This document shows, piece by piece, positions 25,102 to 35,434 of a stretch of DNA of 64,000 nucleotides (position 1 is the first letter of the stretch; the number at the start of each line of letters is the position of its first letter). The position numbers were made by a program, and so were the translations under genes. A model generated the notes under the pieces. It saw only the letters and a list, made by a program, of their open reading frames with translations. It had not been told where the DNA came from and made no database searches. The DNA comes from Hepsetus odoe (taxonomy: Eukaryota > Chordata > Actinopteri > Characiformes > Hepsetidae). Where the stretch lies: the NCBI GenBank assembly GCA_017165825.1, contig CM029387.1, forward strand, positions 9,659,467 to 9,723,466, given 5' to 3'.

Positions 25102-28100
25102 ATGGCAGCAGCAACAGCAGCTACTATTTCTGTGGACGAAGACCAGTTCTGCTGTCCTGTGTGTCTGGAGGTTCTGAGGGATCCAGTGACCATTCCCTGT
25201 GGCCACAGTTACTGTCTGGACTGCATCAAAGGTTACTGGAGGAAGACAGAGCACAAAGTAGGCTACAGCTGCCCTCAGTGCAGGAAAGCCTTCAATCCGA
25301 GGCCTGTCCTGGCCAGGAATACTATGCTGGCAGAACTGGTAGACAAACTGAGGCAGGCAGGCCTCCAGGATTCTTCTCAGGGATCAGCCAAAGTGGCAGA
25401 AGTGGAATGTGATGTGTGTTCTGGGAGAAAACGGAGGGCTGTCAAATCTTGCCTCAAGTGCCTGGCCTCGTACTGCGAGGCTCATCTCAAACAGCACAAT
25501 GAGCGGGATCGCTCCAAAACCCACAGGCTAACAGAAGCCACCAGGCAGGTGCAGAAGAGAGTGTGTGCTCAGCACAACAGGCTGTTCGAGCTCTACTGCC
25601 GCACAGACCAGCAGCTTATTTGCTGCCTTTGTACCACTGACGGGCACAACGGCCATCACACAGTAGCAGCCATGGAAGAGAGGGCTGAAAAGCAGGTGAT
25701 CTCATTCAGTTCATTTAAACTATTTCTCTACATGGCACCTTCTTCACAACAGATATCTCAGAGCAGCTTTCCAGAATTGATTTCCAGATCCAAATTCTTG
25801 ATAATCAAGCCAGGAGCTGCAGCTCAGAGGAGGATTACATAATATTATAGTTAAAAGGATAATATCGTGAGCCATAGTCATATAAGTTACATTTACTTTT
25901 AAATGGATAGTTCGGTGGAAAAATCTAATTTCCCCCTTAACCCAGGACTACAAGAAATATGTTCTCAAGTTCCTTTATCTGTGCAGTGGAGATTTTAGGT
26001 CTATGTTTCTAATGAGTAAAGGGAGTTTACACCCCAGCAAGTAGGAGTGTGCAAACTACTTGCCTGAGTCATCTCACATGCATCTTCTAGCTATTTTCTT
26101 TACTATGCCAAGTATAATATCCTTAAAACTATATTATTATATAATCCACCTCTGTGCTGCACTGGATTATTTACTATTTTATTTTAGCGATACCATACCA
26201 GAGAAACAAATTGCTTCAGAATGGCCATTTCCTTGGAACAATGAGTGACAAGTTGCTCACTTAAGGCAGATAAAGATTACATTTAATCCCACTATTGTTA
26301 AGTCAAGCTTAAAAATGCATTGACTCTATAATAGTTAAATTAAGGATAAAGTGAATTGCCTGTGCTTGCTATAAAGCCTGAAATGATGCACCATATTACT
26401 GAACAGTGATTATTTGAATGAGGAGTGAACAGAATAGACTGAGGAGATTAAAGCAGCCAAACTAAGTACCACACTGATTCAGTTAACAAAAGAGATCAGC
26501 AGCTGTTTGCAAAAAGAAATAAATGTACATCAATAGGAGATTCAATTTCACTCAATCATATTTCCAGATTATTTACAGATCATGTTCTGTTTGACCTGAG
26601 TGACTTGAACACTTCAACCATTAACAACAGAGAACCTGCCATGATTCAAAAAGTGACAAAGACCAAGAGATCAGCATGAACATGCTTCTAGTTAAAGGAC
26701 AGTTCTGTTTTAAGAAATGCCATTGGGACAAAAGCTCTGCGGTTTGCAGAACAGATATATTCCATGTATATAAACGTTACTGCAGAAATGTCAGCTGATG
26801 AAAAATAAAGCTTATGCCTGTATTATGGCTGCTGTTTCTTTTGTTTTCCGATGGAGCTGCTCAAACACACCTGGTTCATCACACCGGTTAATAGGTTTAG
26901 GTGCTGTTATTGAGGAGGGAGCCTACCAAACTGTGCTGGACATGGAGCATTTGTTCGATAAGCACTTTCTCCTTATTTACCTTTCAGTTCAAGATGAAAA
27001 AGAAATGGATTTATTGATTATGGTTTGATTCAAAGAAAACTCCTTCATTCTGCTGTGTTTGGTTTTCCTCTCCAACCTAAATATGTCCTCTTAAAGCACG
27101 TTAGTGGAAAAAAATAACATGAAATTTAAAGTGTGCTAAATACAAAACATATATGTATGCATAAGAAATGCATAAGCTTATCTGTAATTTTACTTAAGAG
27201 GAGTTTTATTTAGGTCTCAGATCAGGTCAGGTAGGATGTACAATCTGTGACTGGAAAATGACCCACAAGGGCTGTAGTGTTGTGGCAACCTAACATGCAT
27301 TGTTCATGTTACGCCCAAAACAGAGGCAGTTGGAAGAGGCCTTCAGGAGATCAAAACAGAGAAACAAGGAAAAAGAAAAGGAGCTTCGGGGTATAATGAA
27401 GTACCTCAAGGTAAATGCAACACACTGGAAGAGCCATATTATAGCATAACCGTATTAAACTTCTAAAAACATAATGCATTATGTTTACGCAACAATTTCA
27501 GGTGCTGCCCCAATAGATAGTTACCATATAGATCTACAGATAATAGAATGGAAGTTTCCAAAAAACAATGTAGTTCAATACTGGATTACAAAACTTCTGA
27601 AAGAGATCGCTCTAGAGCCTTGACTGGAACAGCAAAATGCTGCAGTACTGCACAAAAAAAAGTATGGCTTTAGGTTGCAGTGTGCATTGTTGACCTGGGA
27701 GGTTAATAGAAACACCAGACCCAGATCAAATTGCATCATTACCATCCAGCACTGCATCTGTATACTGTTTACGTTTCAGTGATTCTCAGTTAGTTTCACT
27801 TTCAGCTCAAACAGCTGAGGGATAGTCTGATTTTCTGTCTTTTTGGGAAATGAGAGTTTGGTTAACAGTACTCCACAAAAAAGTGGAGTACTCCACTTTT
27901 TCCACATTTTGCTATGTTACAGCTTTACTCCAAAATATATTCAATTCATGTTTTACATCAGAATTATACAAATAATACCACATAATGACAAAGTGAAAAA
28001 AGATTGCTTGAAACTTTAGCAGATTTATTAAAGATAAAAAGCAAAAATAAAACATAAAACTTTGCCATGACACTCAAGTGCTTCCTGTTCCAACTGATCT

Positions 28101-29218
28101 TCCTTATTAAGTTTCTGCAACCTGATAGGATAGTCCACCTGTGGTAAATTCAGTTGTTTGGACATGATTTGGAAAGGCACACTCCTTTCTATATATAAGT
28201 TTCTATAGTTGATAGTGCGACAGAGCACAAACCAAGCCATGAAGTCTGCAGACCTCAGGCAGGATTGTAATGAGGCACAGATCTGGGGAGGACTACAGAA
28301 AAACTGCTACAGCACTGAAGGTCCCATGGAGCATGGTGGCCTCCATCATCCATGAATGGAAGAAGTTGGAACCAACAGGACTCTCCCTAGAGCTAATCTG
28401 AGTGATAGAAGGGCCTTAGTCAGGGAGGTGACCAAGAATCCGATGGTCACTCTGACATCGCTCTGTGGAGAGAAAAGGACCTTCCAGAAGGACAATCATT
28501 TCTGCAGCACTCCACCAGTTAGGCCTGTATGATACAGTGGCCAGACGTAAGCCAGTCAAGGGCACATGACAGTCCTCCTGGATTTTAACAACAGTTGCCT
28601 GAAGGACTCTCAGACCATGAGAAACAAAACTCTGGTCTGATGAAACAAAGATTGAACTCTTTGGCCTGAATGCCATGCGTCATGTCTGGAGGAAACCAGG
28701 CACTGCTCATCACCTGGTCAATACCATTCCTACAGAGAAGCATGGTGGTGGCAGCATGATGTTGGGATGTTTTTCGGCAGCAGGAACTGGGAGAAGAGAG
28801 ACAAGGGGAAAAGTTGATGCAGCTATGTACAGAGACATCCTTGGTCATAACCTGCTACAGAGCGCTCTGGTCCTCAGACTGGGGTGAAGGTTTCGCTTCC
28901 AACAGGACAACAACCCTAAGCACACAGTCAGGATAACAAAGGAGTGGCCTCAGGACAACTCTGTGAATGTCCTTGAGTGAACTCAGACTTGAACCAAGCT
29001 GAACATCTCTTTCAGATATCTGAAAATGGCTTTGCACTGACGCTCCCCATCCAACTTGATGGAGCTTGAGAGATTCTGCAAAGAAGATTGGGAAAAACTG
29101 CCCAAAATTAGGTGTGGAAAGCTTGTAGCATCAACTCAAAAAGACTTGAGGCTGCAATTGCTGCCAAAGGTGCTTCAACAAAGTATTGAGGCTGTGAAGA
29201 CTTATGTACATGTTCTAT

Positions 29219-29250
<32 letters not shown>

Positions 29251-32219
29251 ATAAATATTAATATTTATTAATTTAATAAATAAATAAACCTTTTTTCACT
29301 TTGTTGTTATGGGGTATTGTGTGTAGAATGTTGAAGTTAAAATGAATTTAATCTATTTTGGAAAAAGGCTTTAACAGCAAAATGTGGATAAAGTGGAGCA
29401 CTGTAATACCTTCCGGATGCACTGCATGCGATCACAGGCGATCCAATCTCTTTATGGAAACTAGGCTTGACTTCCTTTTTTTCCAAACCAATAATGTTTG
29501 TCATGTCACAACCCTGAAATTTACATGTCACTTCAGTGGTTTATTTTGAAGCGATTGAGAGTAATGCTTCTACTGTACAGACAGAACTACTGTTCTGTAC
29601 TTCAGTAACTGGAGTTAAAGAGGTGAGAATGCCAAACTGTTTCATGAATGAGACACAATACAGCCCATGTATGAAGGGTTCAACAAATCACATCATTTGC
29701 ATTGACAAGTCTTAAAGATACACTAATATTGAATCTGTTTAATTTTAAAGTGTAAAAACATAAAAATTATGTGCAAATGTTTGTGTACCATCTCTGGTAA
29801 AGCAAACCCTTACACACACATTACCTCATTGGAAAACAATAACCTGTTTATTGCATACACCATTCATTTTTTGTGAGGAGATTCTGCCCCCTGGCAGGGG
29901 GAATCAAATCAGCGTTTCTAGAAGTGAGATTTTAGTTAACCTGATAGCTCCAGCCAAAGGTTAAGCCCATCTGGAGAAGAGGCTATGGATTTTCCCCCAA
30001 GATGTGTTTAGCTGTTGTCTCAGGTTATCCACTAATGTCCTGCTTTAGTTCAAATTCAGAATATGCATCATTGTGTCTTATTAACTTTTTCCTTCTCATG
30101 CCTGTCCCTTATAAGCGTTCGGCACTGGCGGTGGAAGAGGATAGTGAGAGGATTTGCACCAAATTGATCCGCTCCATTGAGAGGAGGCATTGTGAGGTGA
30201 AGGAGCTGGTCAGAGTTGAGAAAAGGGCAGCGCTGACCCAGGCTGAGGGACAGCTGGAGAGCCTGGAGCAGCAAATTGAAGATCACAAGAAGAGGGAGAA
30301 TGAACTGGAACCGCTCTTACACACCGAGGATCATATCCATTTCCTACAGGTAATGGCAAAGGGATTACATCTAAGGTTGCAAGTGCGCAGCTCAACTGGG
30401 CTGTTTAGTTCCAAATGCTGGAGGCCATGTCACAGCAGATAAAAATCTGCTCCGGATATTGAAAGGACAAAGGGCAGGGACAACAGACCTGCAACTGAGG
30501 GGCGAAACAATCAAGATGTATTCATTTCTGATGAAGATCTTTGGCTGTACATATGGAGGTCATTTTTGTCTGCGTCACAGGGCCAGCAGATGACCTTTTC
30601 AGTCGGGGTAAAATGCCTTGCTTGCTGGTGCCTCGCCTGAATTCGTCTGTCTCAACAACTGTCTCCTTTTGACCTGTAGAAATATAAGGCCTTCTGCACT
30701 CCTGCTGAGCTTGAAGAGGTGCCCTGTGTTGATGTCCATCCATACTTCTCCTTGATGATTCTGAGAAAAGCCCTCACCGAGCTGAGAGAGCGCGTGAATG
30801 ACGTGTGTGAGAGGGAGTTGTCCAGGATCTCCGATTTAAGTGGGTTCTGAGTAGCTGAAGTTAAACCTGTAAGACTATTGGAGACATGTTTTATTCAGGG
30901 GTCTTTCTCAAAGCAGAATTTCTTAAGACTCCTTATAATTAAAGCACCCACAAAAACCATAAAAGTACCTCCGTTGGTACTCTAATGAACCTTTCAATGT
31001 ACAGTTCTTTGAAGAACCATAAAGAACCCAAGAGAGTTTTGGAATTTCCCTTTGAGACCCATGGCACATTTGCTGTGAGAAATCCTGCTTTGCCAAATAC
31101 CTGCCTGTTCAAATGTTTAAAAACTGTGCAAACACAGATCCAAGATGGCCTTAGCCACTCCATCAAGCAACTCCTTTGCACAAATAGTTTGTACTGTAAA
31201 TATTGTTGATCTTGTCCTCCGTTGCCTGTGTGCTTACAGTTAAAGATGAGCATAGTGGGTCAGATGAAAATACCACAAGTGTTGCTGTACACACTGAAAT
31301 AGGTACTGCACGCCACACATGCCTTCGGGCAACCTTCCAACGAAATGCGATCTTCATGTAAGATAGGACGAGGGACTCATAAGAGCTGTTCACTCTCTTT
31401 TCAGACTGTCCTGCAAAAACTGTAGATCGACCTCAAAGCGAGCTGCAGACAAGGGCAGACTTCCTGCAGTGTAAGTATATTCTCAGGTCACTCAGCTCTT
31501 TAAAAGGCATGACCACTAAAAGCAGCATAGTGCTCTTAGCCAAGTAGCAACTTAAGTGTATGGTTCACACTTGATACATCAATCAACGGTGCCTAAGCTC
31601 ATGAGTTCAGCTGGTCTCTGCTGTCCCTCTGTACACCATTAACCCCAGTGTTGGGTTTCTTTCCTCAGACTGCTGTGACATGACATTGGACGCAAACACT
31701 GCAAACTCCTACCTCTGCTTGTCTGAGGGGAACAGAAGAGTCAGCACAGGGTATGAGTCCCAGCACTATCCCGATCACCCAGACAGGTTCAGCAGCTGGG
31801 CACAGGTGCTAAGCAAAGAGGGTCTCTCCGGACGCTGCTACTGGGAAGTAGAGTGGGGCGGAAATGGTGGAATCGCTGTTGGAGTTTCCTACAAAGGGAT
31901 TGTCAGGCACATTGGAGGACCTGATGGCAAACTTGGCTGCAATTCCAAGTCCTGGAGTTTGGACCTCTCCAATGGTATTTGTACTTTTCAGCACAATAAA
32001 ACCAAGCTAGAGATCCCTACTCCCATTTCACCCAGGATAGGAGTGTATCTGGACCACAAGGCAGGGACTTTGGCCTTCTACTGTGTCTCTCCGCGAGGGG
32101 ATACTATGACCCTGCTTCACAGGGTACAGACCACTTTCTCCCAGCCACTCTATCCTGGCTTTTGGGTAGGGCTGGGTTCCACACTCAAGCTGTGCCCCAT
32201 TTTTAACTTCTCAGCTTAG
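25102..32219 (+). CDS. finTRIM 2: complete RING / B-box / coiled-coil / B30.2 E3 ligase
   Basis: Seven exons join in phase: 25102-25695, 27324-27410, 30116-30349, 30680-30839, 31240-31302, 31405-31470 and 31669-32219, giving 584 residues. All introns are GT-AG. The RING finger spans residues 18-60 (C18, C21, C33, H35, C38, C41, C57, C60), B-box 1 103-141 and B-box 2 155-185. A coiled coil runs over about 199-310, two short linker exons follow, and a PRY-SPRY (B30.2) domain occupies 402-584. The B30.2 keeps LDANTANSYLCLSEGNRRV, CYWEVEW, GVYLDHKAGTLAFYCVS and LYPGFWVGLG. FinTRIMs ubiquitinate partners chosen through B30.2, and several act in antiviral interferon signalling. The ATG at 25102 is preceded by GTGAAA. 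Exon 2 is 87 nt, nine shorter than in finTRIM 1. Gene order and exon phases show the two are tandem duplicates. No polyadenylation signal was clear. Confidence 0.93.
27866..29424 (+). mobile_element. Tc1-like transposon (salmonid-type ends) in finTRIM 2 intron 2
   Basis: The right end reads ccggatgcactg at 29413-29424, the classical terminus of a widespread fish Tc1 group. The inner inverted repeats match (ttccacattttgctatgtta on the left; aacagcaaaatgtggataaa on the right). The left tip is altered. Transposase remnants in between include the order 'catgttggtggcagcatgatg' (around 28740), but the frame is broken in many places. Confidence 0.88.
29211..29288. repeat. (TTTA)n microsatellite inside the Tc1 element
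   Basis: About ten ATTT units, then an inverted TAAATAAA stretch. Confidence 0.85.
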
Positions 32220-32621
32220 AGAGGCAAAATGTACTTTCTCTACACTTGGCAAAACTGTTTATGAACCCTTGGAAATTCCATGCAGGAATTGCTCAGTAGG
32301 AATCTTTCAATACAACGGCACCTAACATTTGGCAGTGATATATTGAACAAATAGCTTAAACAATAACACTGAAACAAAGTGAAGGAAACCTTATTTTTTA
32401 TATTTATCAAGCAGCTGACCATTTTTACTAGCAACAACCTTACCCACCACCTTAATATAGTGTAAGGTCTCTCTCAGGCCTGTCAAGATAAAACTATTTG
32501 TTGCCATTTATTGATGCATATATATTTCTGATTAGCTTATTCCCATTGGGTACTGCTACTGAGAAGTATGGGCCAGAAATACCGGAGGTGGTACATAAGA
32601 ATTTCCTACAAAGTCTATGGA

Positions 32622-32704
32622 ACCAGGATGGCCGAGTGGTTAAGGCGTTGGACTTAAGATCCAATGGACGATAGTCCACGTGGGTTCGATCCCCACTCCT
32701 GGTA
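32622..32704 (+). tRNA. tRNA-Leu, anticodon TAA (anticodon at 32655-32657)
   Basis: 83 nt with complete acceptor (ACCAGGA with TCCTGGT), D arm, anticodon stem (TTGGA with TCCAA) and loop CTTAAGA, a long class II variable arm (TGGAC GATA GTCCA) and T arm (GTGGG TTCGATC CCCAC). The internal promoter boxes are intact (A box TGGCCGAGTGG, B box GGTTCGATCCC). No run of four or more T follows for about 350 nt, so normal polymerase III termination is doubtful. It sits inside a retroposed block and may not be an active gene. Confidence 0.88.
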
Positions 32705-32763
32705 AATGCTGGCCCTCTACCTTGAAGTTTATTTGATAGATTCTATGATGACAAAGCTATTAG

Positions 32764-32945
32764 GGTGGTGGTGGTCTAGTGGTAGGATACTTGCCTACGG
32801 TCCCAGGTTCGAATCCCACCTCTGGCACTACCATCACTGGGTCCCTGAGCACCCCCTTAACCCTGAGTTGCTCCAGGGGGACTGTCCCTGTAATTAGGAC
32901 ATGGAAGTCGCTCTGAATAAGAGAGTCTGCTAAATGCCGTAAATG
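32764..32945 (+). mobile_element. SINE family C (tRNA-derived)
   Basis: Head gtggtggtctagtggtagga with B-box-like ggttcgaatccc, a body containing 'gagttgctccagggggactg' and the tail 'gagtctgctaaatgccgtaa'. A second copy lies at 57176-57370. Here it forms the 3' part of the composite block. Confidence 0.85.
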
Positions 32946-33299
32946 TACAAAGAGAATTTCTGGCACGTAGGAGACCATGATTGCAAACTGGGTTGCAATT
33001 TCAAAACCTGGAGTTTGGACATCCAATTAGCAAAATAAAACCAAGACATGAATCCTTTTTCAGTGTACCCTGACACACCAGGCACTTTGGTCTTTTACTG
33101 GCTCTGTAAGAGTGGACACTGTGACCCTGCTTCACAGGGTACAAACCACATTCTTCCAGTTCTGCCTGGATTCCATACTCAAACTGTGCCCCATTTTTAA
33201 CACATCAGCTCTGAGGTGTGGTTCAGTATAAACCTAAATGGCCAATCAGCTGACTTGCTTGCTAGCTGTCAACACATAGTAACTTTCACCTGACAAAAG

Positions 33300-33557
33300 T
33301 TAAGTCAAAGTGACTATTCTTGTCATTGTGAGGTCACAGCACAGCACACAGTGAACCCCAAGGAAATTGAATCTCTTCATTTAACCCATGCAAACACCGT
33401 GCATCAGTGGGCAGCTATGAAAGCGCCCAGGGAGCAGTGACGGGGACAGTACCTTGCTCAAGGGTACCTCAGGGCAACCTACTGGTAAGGGGTTTGAACC
33501 CACAATCTTCCGATCCTGTGGCTGAACTCCCTAAACACTAGGCCACCGCTGCCCAGT
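33300..33557 (-). mobile_element. SINE family B
   Basis: Full-length-looking minus-strand copy. The tRNA-like head is at the right (cactaggccaccgctgccc), and the tail near 33310 reads gactattcttgtcattgtga. Confidence 0.85.
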
Positions 33558-34430
33558 TCCAGCTCAAATTAAAATGAACATTATTCTAAAGGTATTATAG
33601 CTCACCAGACATGAGATTTTGCTACAAACCACTGAGCCATGCAATGACAGGATGAAAAACCACTGACAAGAGTTGATGGACATTAACTGGAACCACTTTG
33701 TATTGAGGCAGGTGCTCACAATTATTTGAGCTAAAATGACCATACATTCGATCGCTCATTACTCTCAGAAGTCATGAAGACCATGTTGTTTTTTGGGTTG
33801 TGGGATAGAGGTTAAGTTTTATATGCATTTAGGAACATTTACGTATAGCTGTTCTTAATGTGCTTTGAATCTTGAATCATTTATGAGTTTCGATCACAAA
33901 ACCCTTGATATAGAGCTGCTGAACTTCCTGATAGAACAATCCTCAATCCCACAATCAGCCCACAGATAAAGTCCCAAGCCACTAAAGCATCCCACACAAT
34001 TATACTTTTACTATGCTTCCTACTTTGGATGTGATTTGGTGTTGATAAGCAGTTTTCTCCATTTAACTGCATACATTGATTAACTAAACCTTTAGCCAGA
34101 GAACAGCAGTGCTGTTCAGTGCCTTTATTTGTATGGACAGCTTATAAACACATGAAGGTAACAGTTTACTGTAGAGTGGTGTTCTTAAACCGCTGACACT
34201 CTTACAATTCACACAGGCCCCTCGAAAAGCTTATTGAAAATAATGTCCACTATGAAAACTATTACAAGTGAAGCTTACTGGAAGAAACATTTATAAAAAG
34301 TTAATGTCAGGTTATGTCAGTGGTCAAAATTACAGCCCATGGCTAAACTTCTGAAATCACCTCACACTTAACCTTTTACTAAATTGGCTTTCTAAAACAA
34401 ATAATGATGGAAAAACTAAAAATGATCTGG
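33558..34430. other. Intergenic, nothing recognised
   Basis: AT-rich sequence between two SINEs with no exon, RNA gene or clear transposon. Confidence 0.5.
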
Positions 34431-34437
34431 GGTTGGA

Positions 34438-34676
34438 GGGCAGTGGTGGCCTAGTGGTTAGGGTGTTGGCCACATGATCTGAGGATTGGGGGTTCAAACC
34501 CCTTCCCAATGGGTTGCCCTGAGGTACCCTTGAGCAAGGTGCTGTCCCCGTCCCGCTCCTCCCTGCGATGGGCTGACGACCTGTCCAGGGTGCGTCCCCT
34601 GTCTGTGCTGTGTGTTTATAAGGTTGGACACCAGCGTGACCCCGTTTGGGCAGAAGATGGATGGATGGTTGGACGT
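34438..34676 (+). mobile_element. SINE family A
   Basis: Head gggcagtggtggcctagtgg, B-box-like ggttcaaacccc, body 'gatgggctgacgacctgtcc' and a GGAT-repeat tail. A short ggttgga repeat at 34431 and 34677 may be the target duplication, but it is only 7 bp. Confidence 0.88.
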
Positions 34677-34684
34677 CAGGGAAA

Positions 34685-35361
34685 GGACCAGGGAAGATGG
34701 CCATCATTACCATAACAGTACACTGAAACTTTTCATTCCATGGTTAAAAAATAGGCTTGTTAATGAAGACATGTCTTGTCTCATAAGGTCTATTTAGCTT
34801 TATGCAGAATGCCGTTTTTCATTAGTGAAGACCATGTCTTAAAGAATTCAGGCCCAAGACGAAGCAACATGTCCATTTTTTTTTTCATAAAAATTCCCCC
34901 AATCAATTTAACATTCATCCACTATAACATATTTTTTCCCCCCACAATTAGTTTTACAAAGCCAGAATGTTTAGCTATTAATGTGTTGAACTTATTATTT
35001 GCTACAAAGTTAAAATGCTTCGTAAACATCTTCCAAGGGACCGTATTCCGTATTCGAGTGTTTTAAAGGTTCTGTTAAATTCACTCAGGTTATATTTCCA
35101 GAATTCGGTTCTACATAATCATTGTTCATTGTTTTCTCATTGTTTTTTGTTAAGCAAGGTTATAAAATGTGTAAAAATGTGTTTATCTTCTTCGTTTTTG
35201 ATCATATGAAATTTTAGGATTAAGCTGTCACTCAAGGTTCCATTTTTTTTTTTCTCCCCCACTCAATTTTACTTGTCACAATTGCTATTAATCTGTAAGG
35301 TATAAGAATAAGACAAAAACTATATATAATCCAAGAGCTTTCGTTTGTAAAGCTCAAACTG
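34685..35361. other. Intergenic sequence downstream of eef1d
   Basis: AT-rich, with several poly-T runs. No gene or repeat family recognised. Confidence 0.5.
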
Positions 35362-35367
35362 TTTAAT
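35362..35367 (-). promoter_or_regulatory. Probable eef1d polyadenylation signal (ATTAAA)
   Basis: On the minus strand ATTAAA lies 68 nt after the eef1d stop codon, which would give a short 3' UTR as expected for this gene. Confidence 0.5.
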
Positions 35368-35434
35368 AGTAACCGTGCAATACAAAAGCAGCAGTAACTC
35401 TTTGGAGGTGATGGGTTGATTGTTGAGGAGAGGT

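Larger units (their letters stand above)
32614..32945 (+). mobile_element. Composite retroposon: tRNA-Leu + array-derived spacer + SINE family C
   Basis: The block runs from an 8-nt leader (tctatgga) through an intact tRNA-Leu and a spacer of about 60 nt to a tRNA-derived SINE ending gtaaatg. It is bounded by the direct repeat tacaaag at 32607-32613 and 32946-32952, while the parental B30.2 exon has a single tacaaag at the same spot. Leader and spacer match the sequence around the tRNA-Leu gene at 49875-49957, so the block was copied from that array's lineage and inserted in one event, probably by LINE machinery. Confidence 0.75.
32551..33212 (+). pseudogene. Decayed partial duplicate of the finTRIM B30.2 exon, split by an insertion
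   Basis: Two blocks, 32551-32613 and about 32946-33212, align in order with the B30.2 exon of finTRIM 2 (about 31828-32216). Shared words include tgctactg.gaagta, tttcctacaaag, cctggagtttggac, caaaataaaaccaag and the tail ctgtgccccatttttaac. Frameshifts, deletions and stops prevent coding. A 332-bp block carrying a tRNA-Leu gene interrupts it. It is the remnant of a third finTRIM B30.2 exon or a local exon duplication. Confidence 0.85.

Noticed and set aside
32764..32820. Second tRNA gene beside tRNA-Leu
   Set aside because: It has tRNA-like A and B boxes, but the acceptor stem does not pair and it continues into the SINE body seen again at 57176. It is a SINE head.
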